Assembly: GCF_030412915.1 (NCBI RefSeq)
Contig: NZ_JAUHJR010000001.1
Location: 186,001 to 250,000, forward strand
Length of the DNA stretch: 64,000 nt
Source of the DNA: Nocardioides abyssi
GTDB lineage: Bacteria > Actinomycetota > Actinomycetes > Propionibacteriales > Nocardioidaceae
Reading direction: 5' to 3'
Below the pieces are notes generated by a model, which was not told the origin of the DNA, did no database searches, and was given only the letters and a program-made list of their open reading frames with translations. The translations under genes were made by a program, and so were the position numbers. Every line of letters begins with the position of its first letter. Position 1 is the stretch's first letter. This document shows, piece by piece, positions 34,221-42,381 of the stretch.

Positions 34221-34709
34221 ATGAGCCGAGTCCTGGACATGTGGCGGACGACGACGAGCCTGCCGGTGGTGGGCCCGAGGGTCGGGGCGCGGGTGTTCTC
34301 GCTGCTGTTCAGCCAGCAGGCGCCGTACTTCGCGACGATCCGGCCGCGGTTCACCGAGATCGGGCCGAACCGCGCGGTGCTGGTGATCCCCAAGCGGCGC
34401 CGGGTGCACAACCACCTCGGCACCGTCCACGCGATCGCCCTGTGCAACGGCCTCGAGGCCGCGATGGGTGCGCTCGCGGAGGCGACCGTGCCGGCCGACA
34501 AGCGGTGGATCCCGAAGGGGATGGACGTCAGCTACACCGCCAAGGCCACCAGCGACATCACCTGCGTCGCCGAGACCGACCCCGAGCAGTGGACCGGCCT
34601 GCCCGACGAGGGCGCCGACCTGCACGTGCGGGTCAGCGGCACCCGCGACGACGGCACGGTCGTCGTCGAGGGCGTCATCCGGCTGTGGGTGACCCCCAAG
34701 AAGCGCTGA
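34221..34709 (+). CDS. DUF4442 hotdog-fold (thioesterase-like) protein
   Basis: This 162-residue hotdog-fold protein belongs to DUF4442, which is related to acyl-CoA thioesterases of the PaaI type. The central helix 'HNHLGTVHAIALCNGLEAAMG' carries the residues used for catalysis in relatives, with 'MDVSYTAKATSDITCVAE' and 'GTVVVEGVIRLWVTPKK' as later strands. The acyl substrate is unknown. It is a single gene convergent with the glutamate transporter operon, whose last stop lies 13 bp downstream. Confidence 0.88.
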   Translation: MSRVLDMWRTTTSLPVVGPRVGARVFSLLFSQQAPYFATIRPRFTEIGPNRAVLVIPKRRRVHNHLGTVHAIALCNGLEAAMGALAEATVPADKRWIPKGMDVSYTAKATSDITCVAETDPEQWTGLPDEGADLHVRVSGTRDDGTVVVEGVIRLWVTPKKR

Positions 34710-34722
34710 CGGGTCGCAGGCC

Positions 34723-35616
34723 TCAGGTCGCGGGGACGACCGCCTCGGCCGCGGACGCGCTGCCGCTGGAGTGGCTGAGCCGCCGCTCGACGTACGTCGC
34801 CAGGCGGGAGAGGGCGAAGTTGATGACGATGAACATCGCCCCGACCATGAACAGGCTCTGGATCGGGTTGTCGAGCACCTGGGAGATCTGGTTGCCGCGG
34901 CGGAGCAGCTCGAGGTAGCCGAGCCCGATCACGGCCGCCAGCGAGGTGTCCTTGAGGATCACGATGAGCTGGCTGATGAGCGCGGGCAGCATGACCCGGA
35001 AGGCCTGCGGCAGCAGGATGCTCGACATCGTCTGCCGCTCGGTCATGCCGATGGCGCGGGCCGCCTCGCCCTGGCCGCGCGGCAGCGAGAGGACGCCGGC
35101 GCGGAGGATCTCGGCGATGATCACCGAGTTGTAGAGCGTGAGCCCGATGACGAGGTACCACAGCGCGGCCTCGCCCGGGAGGAAGCCGAGGTCGACCTTC
35201 AGCTCGACCATCGCGCGCCAGACGAAGACGATCGTGATGACGACCGGCAGTCCGCGGAAGAGCTCGATGAAGAGCACGACCGGCACGCGCAGCACCCGTC
35301 CGAGCATCATCCGCGCGACGCCGAGCAGGACGCCGACGACCAGCGAGCAGGCGATGGCCAGGCTGGCGGCGATGAGCGTCGCGGTGGCGCCCTGGCGGAC
35401 CAGGCCCCAGACCGCGCCGAACTGCTCGTCCGACGGGTCGATCCACGGGCTCCACAGCTCGGCGTCGAGCTGGCCGCGGTCGGCCAGCCGCATCGCGACC
35501 AGGGCGAGTGCGGCCGCGATGAGCAGCAGGCCGAGGACGGTCCCGACCAGGGCGCGGCGCCGCGCGCGGGGGCCGGGGAGGTCGTAGAGGACGGACTCGG
35601 TGCGGTCGCGGCTCAT
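34723..35616 (-). CDS. gluD: Glutamate ABC transporter permease GluD
   Basis: This 297-residue permease of the HisM/polar-amino-acid family has about five to six membrane segments. The N-terminus starts 'MSRDRTESVLYDLPGPRARRR', a conserved head of actinobacterial GluD proteins. It has the EAA loop 'LRAGVLSLPRGQGEAARAIG' followed by 'LPQAFRVMLPALISQLI'. ATG 35616 overlaps the gluC stop. It is the last gene of gluABCD; a disordered Ser-rich tail ends the protein. Confidence 0.92.
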   Translation of the reverse strand: MSRDRTESVLYDLPGPRARRRALVGTVLGLLLIAAALALVAMRLADRGQLDAELWSPWIDPSDEQFGAVWGLVRQGATATLIAASLAIACSLVVGVLLGVARMMLGRVLRVPVVLFIELFRGLPVVITIVFVWRAMVELKVDLGFLPGEAALWYLVIGLTLYNSVIIAEILRAGVLSLPRGQGEAARAIGMTERQTMSSILLPQAFRVMLPALISQLIVILKDTSLAAVIGLGYLELLRRGNQISQVLDNPIQSLFMVGAMFIVINFALSRLATYVERRLSHSSGSASAAEAVVPAT

Positions 35617-36263
35617 CGGGCGATCGCCACCTTGCGCTCGAGGAGGCCGAGCAGGACGCCGGCGGTGAGGGTGATGACGAGGTAGCCGATCGCGACCCCC
35701 GTCAGCACCGGGATGTAGGCGTAGCCCTGGGCGCTGGTCAGGGTCTTGCCGACGCTGAACAGGTCGGCGCCGACACCGAAGGCGCCCACCACGGCGGAGT
35801 TCTTGAACATCGCGATCTGCACGCTGCCCAGGGGCGGCACCGCGGAGCGGAACGCCTGCGGCAGCACGACCTGGGTCATCGTCTGGCCGAAGGTGAGCCC
35901 GATCGCGCGTGCCGCCTCGGCCTGGCCGCGGTCGACCGCGTTGATGCCCGAGCGCAGCGCCTCGCAGACGAACGCCGAGGTGTAGATGACCAGCCCGGTC
36001 ACGCCGAAGACGTAGAAGCTGGCGTTGACGCCGACCTCGGGCAGGCCGAAGGCCATGAAGAACAGCACGATGGTCAGCGGGCAGTTGCGCACCAGCGTGA
36101 CCCAGGCGGTGCCGAAGGCACGCAGGGAGGCGACGGGGGAGACGCGGAACGCCGCCAGGACGGTGCCGAGGACCATCGAGCCGAGCAGGCTCCAGCCGAT
36201 GATGCCCAGCGACCTCAGGAATCCCGACCAGTACAGGTCGAGGTTGTCCAGGACGGGTTCCAC
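35613..36263 (-). CDS. gluC: Glutamate ABC transporter permease GluC
   Basis: This 216-residue permease pairs with GluD to form the import channel for glutamate. It begins 'MEPVLDNLDLYWSGFLRSLG' and has the EAA loop 'LRSGINAVDRGQAEAARAIG' and 'LPQAFRSAVPPLGSVQIAMFKNS'. GTG 36263 follows a GAGAGGGAG site. It is separated from gluB by 38 bp and overlaps gluD by 4 bp. Confidence 0.92.
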   Translation of the reverse strand: MEPVLDNLDLYWSGFLRSLGIIGWSLLGSMVLGTVLAAFRVSPVASLRAFGTAWVTLVRNCPLTIVLFFMAFGLPEVGVNASFYVFGVTGLVIYTSAFVCEALRSGINAVDRGQAEAARAIGLTFGQTMTQVVLPQAFRSAVPPLGSVQIAMFKNSAVVGAFGVGADLFSVGKTLTSAQGYAYIPVLTGVAIGYLVITLTAGVLLGLLERKVAIAR

Positions 36264-36301
36264 GTCTCCCTCTCGTCAGCAGCCGCGTCGGCGACCGGTG
36301 G

Positions 36302-37186
36302 TCAGGCGCACTCGGCGGGCTCGGGCAGCTCGGGGGTCTCGGTGCCCTCGACCTCGCCCGCGGTGCGCTCCCAGGCCTCGATGTAGGCGTCCTCGTTGTC
36401 GGCGAGCGTCTCGTTGATGAACTCGCAGAACGCGGTGTCGCCCTTCTCGATGCCGATGCCGTAGGGCTCCTCGGTGAACTGCTCGCCGACGAGCTTGAAC
36501 TCACCGTCGCTCTCGGAGACGAAGCCGAGCAGGATCACGTTGTCGGTGGTCACGACGTCGACCTGGCCGTTGCCGAGGGCGTCGGCGCACTTGTCGTAGA
36601 CGTCGAAGAGGACGAGCTGGTTGTTGTTGGCGAGGTACTCGCGGATGTTCTCCGACGGCGTCGACCCGGTGACCGAGCAGACCTTCATGTCGGGGTTGTC
36701 GGCGAGGTCCTCGGGGCCGCTGATCGTGTCGTTGTCCGCGGCGACCATGAGCTGCTGGCCGGCGACGTAGTAGGGGCCGGCGAAGCTGATCCGCTGGGCG
36801 CGCTCCTCGTTGATCGTGTACGTCGCGGCGACGAGGTCGACGTCGCCGTCCTCGATCACCTGCTCACGGACCTCCGAGGGGGTCTCCTTCCACTCGATGT
36901 CCTCCTCGGCGACGCCCATCGCGCCGGCGATGATCTTGGCGACCTCGACGTCGAAGCCCTCGGGCACGTCGTCCAGGCCGAGGAGGCCGAAGCCGGGCTG
37001 GTCGAACTTGGTGCCGATGGTCATCGTGCCCCGCTCGGCGATCTCGGCCATCGTGGTACCGGCCTCGAACTCCGCGTCCTGGGCGACCTCGACGTCCTCA
37101 CCGCCGCCGTCGTCCCCGCCGCACGCGGCGAGCGAGAGGGCCAGTCCGGCTGCCGCGACGGCGGCCTTGGTGCGGGTGAATCGCAT
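36302..37186 (-). CDS. gluB: Glutamate-binding lipoprotein GluB
   Basis: This 294-residue SBP_bac_3 lipoprotein binds glutamate and related amino acids for the GluACD importer. Its lipobox is 'LSLAAC' (Cys22), followed by a Gly/Asp-rich linker. Ligand-domain motifs are 'GTMTIGTKFDQPGFGLL', 'GFDVEVAKIIAGAMG' and 'FAGPYYVAGQQLMV'. A disulfide may form between Cys in 'KVCSVTGSTP' and 'DKCADALGNG', as is typical of GluB. GAAGGAG lies before ATG 37186. It follows gluA after 11 bp. Confidence 0.95.
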   Translation of the reverse strand: MRFTRTKAAVAAAGLALSLAACGGDDGGGEDVEVAQDAEFEAGTTMAEIAERGTMTIGTKFDQPGFGLLGLDDVPEGFDVEVAKIIAGAMGVAEEDIEWKETPSEVREQVIEDGDVDLVAATYTINEERAQRISFAGPYYVAGQQLMVAADNDTISGPEDLADNPDMKVCSVTGSTPSENIREYLANNNQLVLFDVYDKCADALGNGQVDVVTTDNVILLGFVSESDGEFKLVGEQFTEEPYGIGIEKGDTAFCEFINETLADNEDAYIEAWERTAGEVEGTETPELPEPAECA

Positions 37187-37197
37187 GCTGATCTCCT

Positions 37198-37974
37198 TCA
37201 GTGCTGGAGGATCTTGCCGAGGAAGTCCTTGGCCCGATCGCTCTGCGGGTTGGTGAAGAACTGTTCGGGGGTGGCTTCCTCGACGATCGCCCCGTCGGCC
37301 ATGAAGACGACCCGGTCGCCGGCCGTGCGCGCGAAGCCCATCTCGTGGGTGACCACGACCATCGTCATGCCGCGCTCGGCGAGGTCGACCATGACGTCGA
37401 GGACCTCGGAGATCATCTCGGGGTCGAGCGCGGAGGTCGGCTCGTCGAAGAGCATCACCTTCGGCTCCATCGCCAGGGCCCGCGCGATGGCGACGCGCTG
37501 CTGCTGGCCGCCGGAGAGCTGGGCGGGGTACTTCGCGGCCTGGTGGCCCACGCCGACGCGGTCGAGCAGCTCGCGGGCGCGCTTCTCCGCGGCGTCCTTC
37601 TTGATCCCGCGGACCTTGACCGGGCCGAGCATGACGTTCTCGAGGATCGTCTTGTGGGCGAAGAGGTTGAAGGACTGGAAGACCATGCCGACCTCGGCAC
37701 GCAGCGCCGCCAGCTCCTTGCCCTCGGCCGGCAGGGGCTCGCCGTCGAGGGTGATGGTGCCCTGGTCGATCGGCTCGAGGCGGTTGATCGCGCGGCACAG
37801 CGTGGACTTGCCCGACCCCGACGGGCCGATGACCACGACCACCTCGCCGCGGTGGACCGTCAGCTCGATGTCCTGGAGCACGTGCAGGTCGCCGTACCAC
37901 TTGTCCACGTGGTCGAGCACGACCAGCGGCTCGCCGGAACCCCCGCCCTCAGCAGCCGTCCGGTGCGTCGTCAT
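37198..37974 (-). CDS. gluA: Glutamate ABC transporter ATP-binding protein GluA
   Basis: This 258-residue ATPase energises glutamate uptake. It has Walker A 'GPSGSGKST', Q-loop '[13 protein letters not shown]', signature '[16 protein letters not shown]', Walker B '[12 protein letters not shown]' and switch His in 'VVVTHEMG'. ATG 37974 was chosen because TAGTGT stands 8 nt before it and the upstream extension lacks homology. It is the first gene of gluABCD and is divergent from miaB, with 142 bp between the starts. Confidence 0.95.
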   Translation of the reverse strand: MTTHRTAAEGGGSGEPLVVLDHVDKWYGDLHVLQDIELTVHRGEVVVVIGPSGSGKSTLCRAINRLEPIDQGTITLDGEPLPAEGKELAALRAEVGMVFQSFNLFAHKTILENVMLGPVKVRGIKKDAAEKRARELLDRVGVGHQAAKYPAQLSGGQQQRVAIARALAMEPKVMLFDEPTSALDPEMISEVLDVMVDLAERGMTMVVVTHEMGFARTAGDRVVFMADGAIVEEATPEQFFTNPQSDRAKDFLGKILQH

Positions 37975-38116
37975 GCCGCCGGACACTATCCACACCCGGC
38001 CCGTGCGGGCCATGCCTGGCCCTGGGGTGTTCCCGACCGCGACCGGATCGTGACCTGCGGAGGCTCCCTGCACGATTCCGCGGCGTCGCGCGCCGCGCCG
38101 TACCCTCGGAGGCGCT

Positions 38117-39595
38117 ATGTCGACGCCCCGCACCTACGAGGTCCGCACCTACGGGTGCCAGATGAACGTCCACGACTCCGAGCGGCTCACGGGCCTGCTG
38201 AAGGGCGCGGGGTACGCCGCCGCCCCCGCGGGCGAGCAGGCCGACGTGGTCGTCTTCAACACCTGCGCGGTGCGGGAGAACGCCGACAACAAGCTCTACG
38301 GCAACCTCGGCCACCTCGCTCCGGTCAAGGCCGCCAAGCCGGGCATGCAGATCGCCGTCGGCGGCTGCCTGGCGCAGAAGGACCGCACCACCATCACCGA
38401 GCGCGCGCCCTGGGTCGACGTCGTCTTCGGCACCCACAACATCGGCTCGCTGCCGGTGCTGCTGGAGCGGGCGCGGGTGCAGGAGGAGGCCCAGGTCGAG
38501 ATCCTGGAGAGCCTCGACGTCTTCCCGAGCACGCTGCCGACCAAGCGGGAGTCGGCGTACGCCGCGTGGGTCTCGGTCTCGGTGGGGTGCAACAACACGT
38601 GCACCTTCTGCATCGTCCCCGCGCTGCGCGGCAAGGAGAAGGACCGGCGCCCCGGCGACATCCTCGCCGAGGTCCGCGCGCTCGTCGCAGAGGGCGTCAC
38701 CGAGGTGACGCTGCTGGGGCAGAACGTCAACGCCTACGGCGTGGAGTTCGGTGACCGGCAGGCGTTCAGCAAGCTGTTGCGCGCGTGCGGGGACATCGAG
38801 GGCCTCGAGCGGGTGCGGTTCACCAGCCCGCACCCGGCGGAGTTCACCGACGACGTCATCGAGGCGATGGCCGAGACGCCGAACGTCATGCCGAGCCTGC
38901 ACATGCCGCTGCAGTCCGGCTCGGACCGGGTGCTGCGCGCGATGCGCCGCTCCTACCGGTCGAGCAAGTTCCTCGGGATCATCGACCGGGTCCGCGCCGC
39001 GATCCCGGACGCCGCGATCACCACCGACATCATCGTCGGCTTCCCCGGCGAGACCGAGGAGGACTTCCTCGAGACGCTGCGGGTGGTGCGCGAGTCGCGC
39101 TTCGCCAGCGCGTTCACCTTCCAGTACTCCAAGCGCCCCGGCACCCCCGCCGCCGTCCTCGAGGACCAGGTGCCGCCGGAGGTCGTCAAGGACCGCTACG
39201 GCCGCCTGGCCGCCCTCGTCAGCGAGATCGCCTGGGAGGAGAACAAGCGGGTCGTCGGCCGCACCGTCGAGCTGATGGTCGCCGAGGGCGAGGGGCGCAA
39301 GGACGCCGAGACGCTGCGGCTCTCCGGCCGCGCGCCCGACAACCGGCTCGTGCACTTCGCCGCCCCCGACGCCGCGCTGGGGACGCCGCGACCGGGCGAC
39401 ATGGTCACCGTCGAGGTCACCTACGCCGCTCCGCACCACCTGGTCGCCGACCGGGTGCTCGCCGTGCGGCGCACCCGCTCGGGCGACGCCTGGGAGGCAC
39501 GTACGGCGGCGCCGGCCGCGCCCTCGGGCGTCTCGCTGGGCATGCCGTCGCTCGGCGTGCCCGCGCCGCTGCCGGCCGCGCCGGCGTGCGGCTGA
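38117..39595 (+). CDS. miaB: tRNA-2-methylthio-N6-dimethylallyladenosine synthase MiaB
   Basis: This 492-residue radical-SAM methylthiotransferase adds a methylthio group to i6A37 of tRNAs, acting after MiaA (encoded at 41416). The N-terminal cluster ligands are in '[13 protein letters not shown]', 'FNTCAVREN' and 'GGCLAQKD', and the radical-SAM cluster in '[12 protein letters not shown]'. A TRAM domain (about 375-450) and a poorly conserved Pro/Ala-rich tail follow. GGAGG lies 6 nt before ATG 38117, and TACCCT 10 nt before it may be a -10. Confidence 0.96.
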   Translation: MSTPRTYEVRTYGCQMNVHDSERLTGLLKGAGYAAAPAGEQADVVVFNTCAVRENADNKLYGNLGHLAPVKAAKPGMQIAVGGCLAQKDRTTITERAPWVDVVFGTHNIGSLPVLLERARVQEEAQVEILESLDVFPSTLPTKRESAYAAWVSVSVGCNNTCTFCIVPALRGKEKDRRPGDILAEVRALVAEGVTEVTLLGQNVNAYGVEFGDRQAFSKLLRACGDIEGLERVRFTSPHPAEFTDDVIEAMAETPNVMPSLHMPLQSGSDRVLRAMRRSYRSSKFLGIIDRVRAAIPDAAITTDIIVGFPGETEEDFLETLRVVRESRFASAFTFQYSKRPGTPAAVLEDQVPPEVVKDRYGRLAALVSEIAWEENKRVVGRTVELMVAEGEGRKDAETLRLSGRAPDNRLVHFAAPDAALGTPRPGDMVTVEVTYAAPHHLVADRVLAVRRTRSGDAWEARTAAPAAPSGVSLGMPSLGVPAPLPAAPACG

Positions 39596-39615
39596 GCCTG
39601 CTCCTCGGGTGCGGC

Positions 39616-39984
39616 TCAGAGGTCGGGCTTGGCCTCGAAGGGGTGCTCGTCGGACCGCGGGTCCCGGCTGGAGTAGCCGGCCTTCGGGGTGACCCCGTCC
39701 GGGTTGACCTCGGTCCCGCCGGTGGACTGCTCCGGCGGGGCGTCGGCGCCGGCCTCGGCCAGTGAGCTGTCGCGCACGCCGTCGGTGCTCGTCTGGCCCG
39801 GACCGGCGTGGCCCACCCGCTCGGAGCTGACGCCCATCCCGCCCGCGGCGCCGTCGGGGCCGTTGGCGTTGGGGTTCGACGCGCGCAGCGGGTCGGCGAG
39901 GTCGGGGTCGACGGGCAGGTCGTGCTCGCCGTCGTGCGCCCCGCCGGGCTCCCCGTCGTGCTCGCCGTCGTGGGAGGTCATCAC
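39616..39984 (-). CDS. Acidic low-complexity protein (122 aa), last gene of the acidic microprotein operon
   Basis: This 122-residue protein begins 'MMTSHDGEHDGEPGGAHDGE', rich in Asp, Glu, Gly, Pro and His with no Cys and no Trp. It is predicted by eye to be disordered, without membrane segments. The His/Asp/Glu repeats at the start ('HDGEHDGE') could bind metal, but that is speculation. ATG 39984 (or the next ATG, 39981) overlaps the stop of the upstream 102-residue gene. It is co-directional with five other small genes between miaB and miaA. Confidence 0.7.
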   Translation of the reverse strand: MMTSHDGEHDGEPGGAHDGEHDLPVDPDLADPLRASNPNANGPDGAAGGMGVSSERVGHAGPGQTSTDGVRDSSLAEAGADAPPEQSTGGTEVNPDGVTPKAGYSSRDPRSDEHPFEAKPDL

Positions 39985-40289
39985 TCGGCCTTGCCCTGCT
40001 CGGCCGCGCCCTCGTCCTTCTCGCCGGCCTCCTCGGGGGAGGCCTCGGTCGCCTCGGTGGAGGTGTCCTCCGTGCCGGACATCTGCTCCTGGAGCGTGTC
40101 GGGGGTGCTGTCGTCGATCGCCGGGTTCTCGTCCGGCGTCAGGTCGGGGATCGTCCGCTGCTCAGTGACCGGGGCGTCGTCCTCGATCGCGTCGGCGCCG
40201 CCGGGCTGCGGCTCGCCGGGCTCGATCTGGGGCTCCGGCATCGCGGCGAGCTCTCCCGTGCCGGTGTCGGTGCGGGTCTCCTCGGACAT
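39981..40289 (-). CDS. Acidic disordered protein (102 aa)
   Basis: This 102-residue protein has about 30 Asp/Glu against four basic residues, rich also in Pro, Thr and Ala, with no Cys, Trp, Phe or Tyr. ATG 40289 overlaps the NUDIX stop (TGATG), and its stop overlaps the next start. Motif-like pieces are 'PEPQIEPGEPQPGG' and 'EQRTIPDLTPDENPAIDD'. I do not recognise a family. The overlapping arrangement argues that it is really translated. Confidence 0.7.
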   Translation of the reverse strand: MSEETRTDTGTGELAAMPEPQIEPGEPQPGGADAIEDDAPVTEQRTIPDLTPDENPAIDDSTPDTLQEQMSGTEDTSTEATEASPEEAGEKDEGAAEQGKAE

Positions 40290-40825
40290 CAGTCCTCCTC
40301 GTCGAGCGGGTCGACCGCGGCGTCGAAGCCGAAGGTCGAGTACGGCGTGCTGGTACCCGACCGGATGCCCGCCAACACGGCCGCCTCGTGCGGCACGACC
40401 GGGTCCGGGAGGGCGTCGAGCGGCCACCAGCGCAGGTCGGCGGCCAAGTCGTGCTCGACGATGCGCGGCTCGCCCGACCAGGCGCGGGCGGTGAAGAAGA
40501 AGTCGATCCGCTCGTCGATCGGCTCCCCGCCGCGCGTGCGCTGCATGGCGGTCACGAACGCCAGGTCCAGGTCGTCGACCGCGAGCTCCTCGCGGGCCTC
40601 GCGCCGCGCCGCGTCGTACGCCGTCTCGCCGCGCTCGACGTGGCCCGCGGCCGCCGCCGCCCAGTGGTCGTCCATGTAGCCGGTGCCGCTGCGCAGCTGC
40701 AGCAGCACCTCGGTGCCGCTGCCCGCGCCGCCCTCCCGCAGGAGGAAGACGTACGCCGCCGGCACGACCACGAACCGCCCGTGCAAGGGGCCCGTGTCGG
40801 GGCTGGTGTCACTCAGGGCGGTCAC
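40289..40825 (-). CDS. NUDIX hydrolase
   Basis: This 178-residue pyrophosphohydrolase has a complete NUDIX box 'GHVERGETAYDAARREAREEL' lying around residues 62-82, preceded by 'VVVPAAYVFLLREGG' and 'LQLRSGTGYMDDHWAAAA'. Such enzymes clean up nucleotide diphosphate derivatives. The C-terminal extension 'DLRWWPLDALPDPVVPHEAAVL' is typical of a common actinobacterial subgroup. GTG 40825 overlaps the preceding 58-residue gene by 17 bp and its stop overlaps the 102-residue gene. It is the only enzyme in the acidic-protein operon. Confidence 0.92.
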   Translation of the reverse strand: MTALSDTSPDTGPLHGRFVVVPAAYVFLLREGGAGSGTEVLLQLRSGTGYMDDHWAAAAAGHVERGETAYDAARREAREELAVDDLDLAFVTAMQRTRGGEPIDERIDFFFTARAWSGEPRIVEHDLAADLRWWPLDALPDPVVPHEAAVLAGIRSGTSTPYSTFGFDAAVDPLDEED

Positions 40826-40985
40826 CGTGCCGGTGGTCGGCCTCGGAGCCGGCGACCGGCTCCTCGAGGTGGGAGTCGTCGACCTCGCCGTGCGCCTCGC
40901 GGTCGGCGTCGGTCGGGGAGGCGGGCTCGTCCTCGCGCATCGGGGTGCCCGGGGGCTGCGGCGTCTCGGCCGGCTGTCCGGTCAT
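40809..40985 (-). CDS. Acidic microprotein (58 aa)
   Basis: This 58-residue frame starts at ATG 40985 ('MTGQPAETPQPPGTPMREDE'), which overlaps the stop of the previous microprotein by 4 bp (ATGA). It has 16 Asp/Glu and four Arg, and no aromatic residue or Cys. GAGGAGGAG precedes the start within the upstream gene. Its end overlaps the NUDIX start by 17 bp. Function unknown. Confidence 0.6.
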   Translation of the reverse strand: MTGQPAETPQPPGTPMREDEPASPTDADREAHGEVDDSHLEEPVAGSEADHRHGDRPE

Positions 40986-41140
40986 GGCTGCTCCTCCTCG
41001 TCGGTGGTCACGTCGTTGGGGGTGACGGCGGGCTCGCCGGTCGCCCCCTCGTAGACGGTGCCGGTCTCGGCCGACTCCGGCTCGTCCGGCACGTGCTCGT
41101 CGGCCTCGTTCTCGATCTTCTCGGGGGTGTTGTCGCTCAT
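40982..41140 (-). CDS. Acidic microprotein (52 aa)
   Basis: This 52-residue frame from ATG 41140 ('MSDNTPEKIENEADEHVPDE') contains 17 acidic residues and a single Lys. A GGAGG site (complement of CCTCC at 41146-41150) stands 5 nt before the start. The stop overlaps the next ATG. The phrase 'TGTVYEGATGEPAVTPND' holds its only aromatic residue. No family is recognised. Confidence 0.6.
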   Translation of the reverse strand: MSDNTPEKIENEADEHVPDEPESAETGTVYEGATGEPAVTPNDVTTDEEEQP

Positions 41141-41200
41141 GTCAGCCTCCTGCGGTCGCGCTCGCCGGCCGGGTCATCGGTCGGCTCTCCTGGCTGGGCT

Positions 41201-41368
41201 CTACTGGCTGGGCTCGGGGAACGACGTCTCGGCGTTCTCCTCCTGCACGTCCTCCTCGGCGGCCGAGGGGTCCGTGCCATCGGGCAGCTCGCTGGCGTGC
41301 TCGCCGGGCGGGTCCTGCTCGGTGTCGAGGAGGGGCTCGGTGCGCTCCTCGGGGATCGGCGCGGTCAT
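41201..41368 (-). CDS. Acidic microprotein (55 aa), first gene of the operon
   Basis: This 55-residue frame from ATG 41368 ('MTAPIPEERTEPLLDTEQDP') has 17 Asp/Glu and one Arg. GGAGG lies 5 nt before the ATG, and a TAGTGT -10 box (41410-41405) gives a leader of about 30 nt. The stop (TAG, 41203-41201) is followed by a 60-bp gap before the next gene. It is the best-supported start of the microprotein operon. Confidence 0.6.
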   Translation of the reverse strand: MTAPIPEERTEPLLDTEQDPPGEHASELPDGTDPSAAEEDVQEENAETSFPEPSQ

Positions 41369-41403
41369 GGTGCCCTCCGGTCGGCTCGGGTGCGGTTCCT
41401 TGT

Positions 41404-41410
41404 CACACTA
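41404..41410. promoter_or_regulatory. Overlapping divergent -10 boxes, miaA and microprotein operon
   Basis: CACACT (41404-41409) is 6 nt before the miaA ATG, and on the other strand TAGTGT (41410-41405) reads toward the microprotein operon. The two hexamers share five base pairs, so both directions compete for one opening site. Confidence 0.5.
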
Positions 41411-41415
41411 GCCAG

Positions 41416-42381
41416 ATGCCGCCGACCTCAATCCCGGCCCCGACCGGGCGGCCGGTGCCGGTCGTCGCCGTCGTCGGCGCGACCGCCAGCGGCAAGACCG
41501 CGCTGTCGCTGGACCTGGCCGAGCGGCTCGGCGGCGAGGTGGTCAACACCGACGCGATGCAGCTCTACCGCGGCATGGACGTCGGCACCGCGAAGCTGCC
41601 CGTCGCCGAGCGCCGCGGCATCCCGCACCACCTGCTCGACCGGCTCTCGGTGCGCGAGCCGGCGAGCGTCGCGGAGTTCCAGGGCTGGGCCCGCGCGACG
41701 ATGGCCGACCTGCGCGCCGCCGGCCGCGTGCCGGTGCTCGTCGGCGGCTCCGCGCTCTACACCCGCGCGGTGCTCGACCGCTTCGAGTTCCCCGGCACCG
41801 ACGAGGCCGTCCGCGCCCGGCTGGAGGCCGAGCTCGCCGACGTCGGGCCCGCTGCCCTGCACGCCCGGCTGGCCGAGGTCGACCCCGAGGCCGCCTCGCG
41901 CATCCTCGTCGAGAACGGTCGCCGCACCGTCCGCGCGCTCGAGGTCGTCGAGATCACCGGCCGACCGTTCAGCGCGTCGCTGCCGCAGCCGGCGTACGTC
42001 GACCCGGCCACCGTGCAGGTCGGCGTCGACATCGACCGGCCCACCCTCGACGCGCGGATCGAGCAGCGGGTGGACGCGATGTTCGAGGCCGGTCTCGTCG
42101 ACGAGGTGGCCCGGCTGCTCGACGAGGGGCTGGCGGAGGGGAGGACCGCGAGCCGCGCGATCGGGTACGTCGAGGTGGCGGCCCACCTGGCCGGCGAGCT
42201 GTCGCTGGCCGAGGCGCGCGAACGGACCGTCGTGGCCACCCGCCGCTTCGCCCGCCGGCAGGACGCGTGGTTCCGCAAGGACCCGCGGGTGGTGTGGGTG
42301 CGCCACGACGACCCCGACCGGGTGGAGCAGGCGCTGCGGGCCGTGGCGGCCGTCGCGGCGGTCGGCGGGGTCGAGGCATGA
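41416..42381 (+). CDS. miaA: tRNA dimethylallyltransferase MiaA
   Basis: This 321-residue enzyme isopentenylates A37 of tRNAs reading UNN codons, making the substrate of MiaB. It has Walker A 'GATASGKTALSLDLAERL', substrate motif 'NTDAMQLYRGMDVGTAKLP', 'GIPHHLLDRLSV', 'VPVLVGGSALYTRAVLD' and 'ATRRFARRQDAWFRKDPRV'. ATG 41416 is leaderless. The stop overlaps the serine-hydrolase gene (ATGA). In actinobacteria miaB and miaA are commonly close, often followed by dapF; here several accessory genes separate miaA from dapF. Confidence 0.96.
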   Translation: MPPTSIPAPTGRPVPVVAVVGATASGKTALSLDLAERLGGEVVNTDAMQLYRGMDVGTAKLPVAERRGIPHHLLDRLSVREPASVAEFQGWARATMADLRAAGRVPVLVGGSALYTRAVLDRFEFPGTDEAVRARLEAELADVGPAALHARLAEVDPEAASRILVENGRRTVRALEVVEITGRPFSASLPQPAYVDPATVQVGVDIDRPTLDARIEQRVDAMFEAGLVDEVARLLDEGLAEGRTASRAIGYVEVAAHLAGELSLAEARERTVVATRRFARRQDAWFRKDPRVVWVRHDDPDRVEQALRAVAAVAAVGGVEA

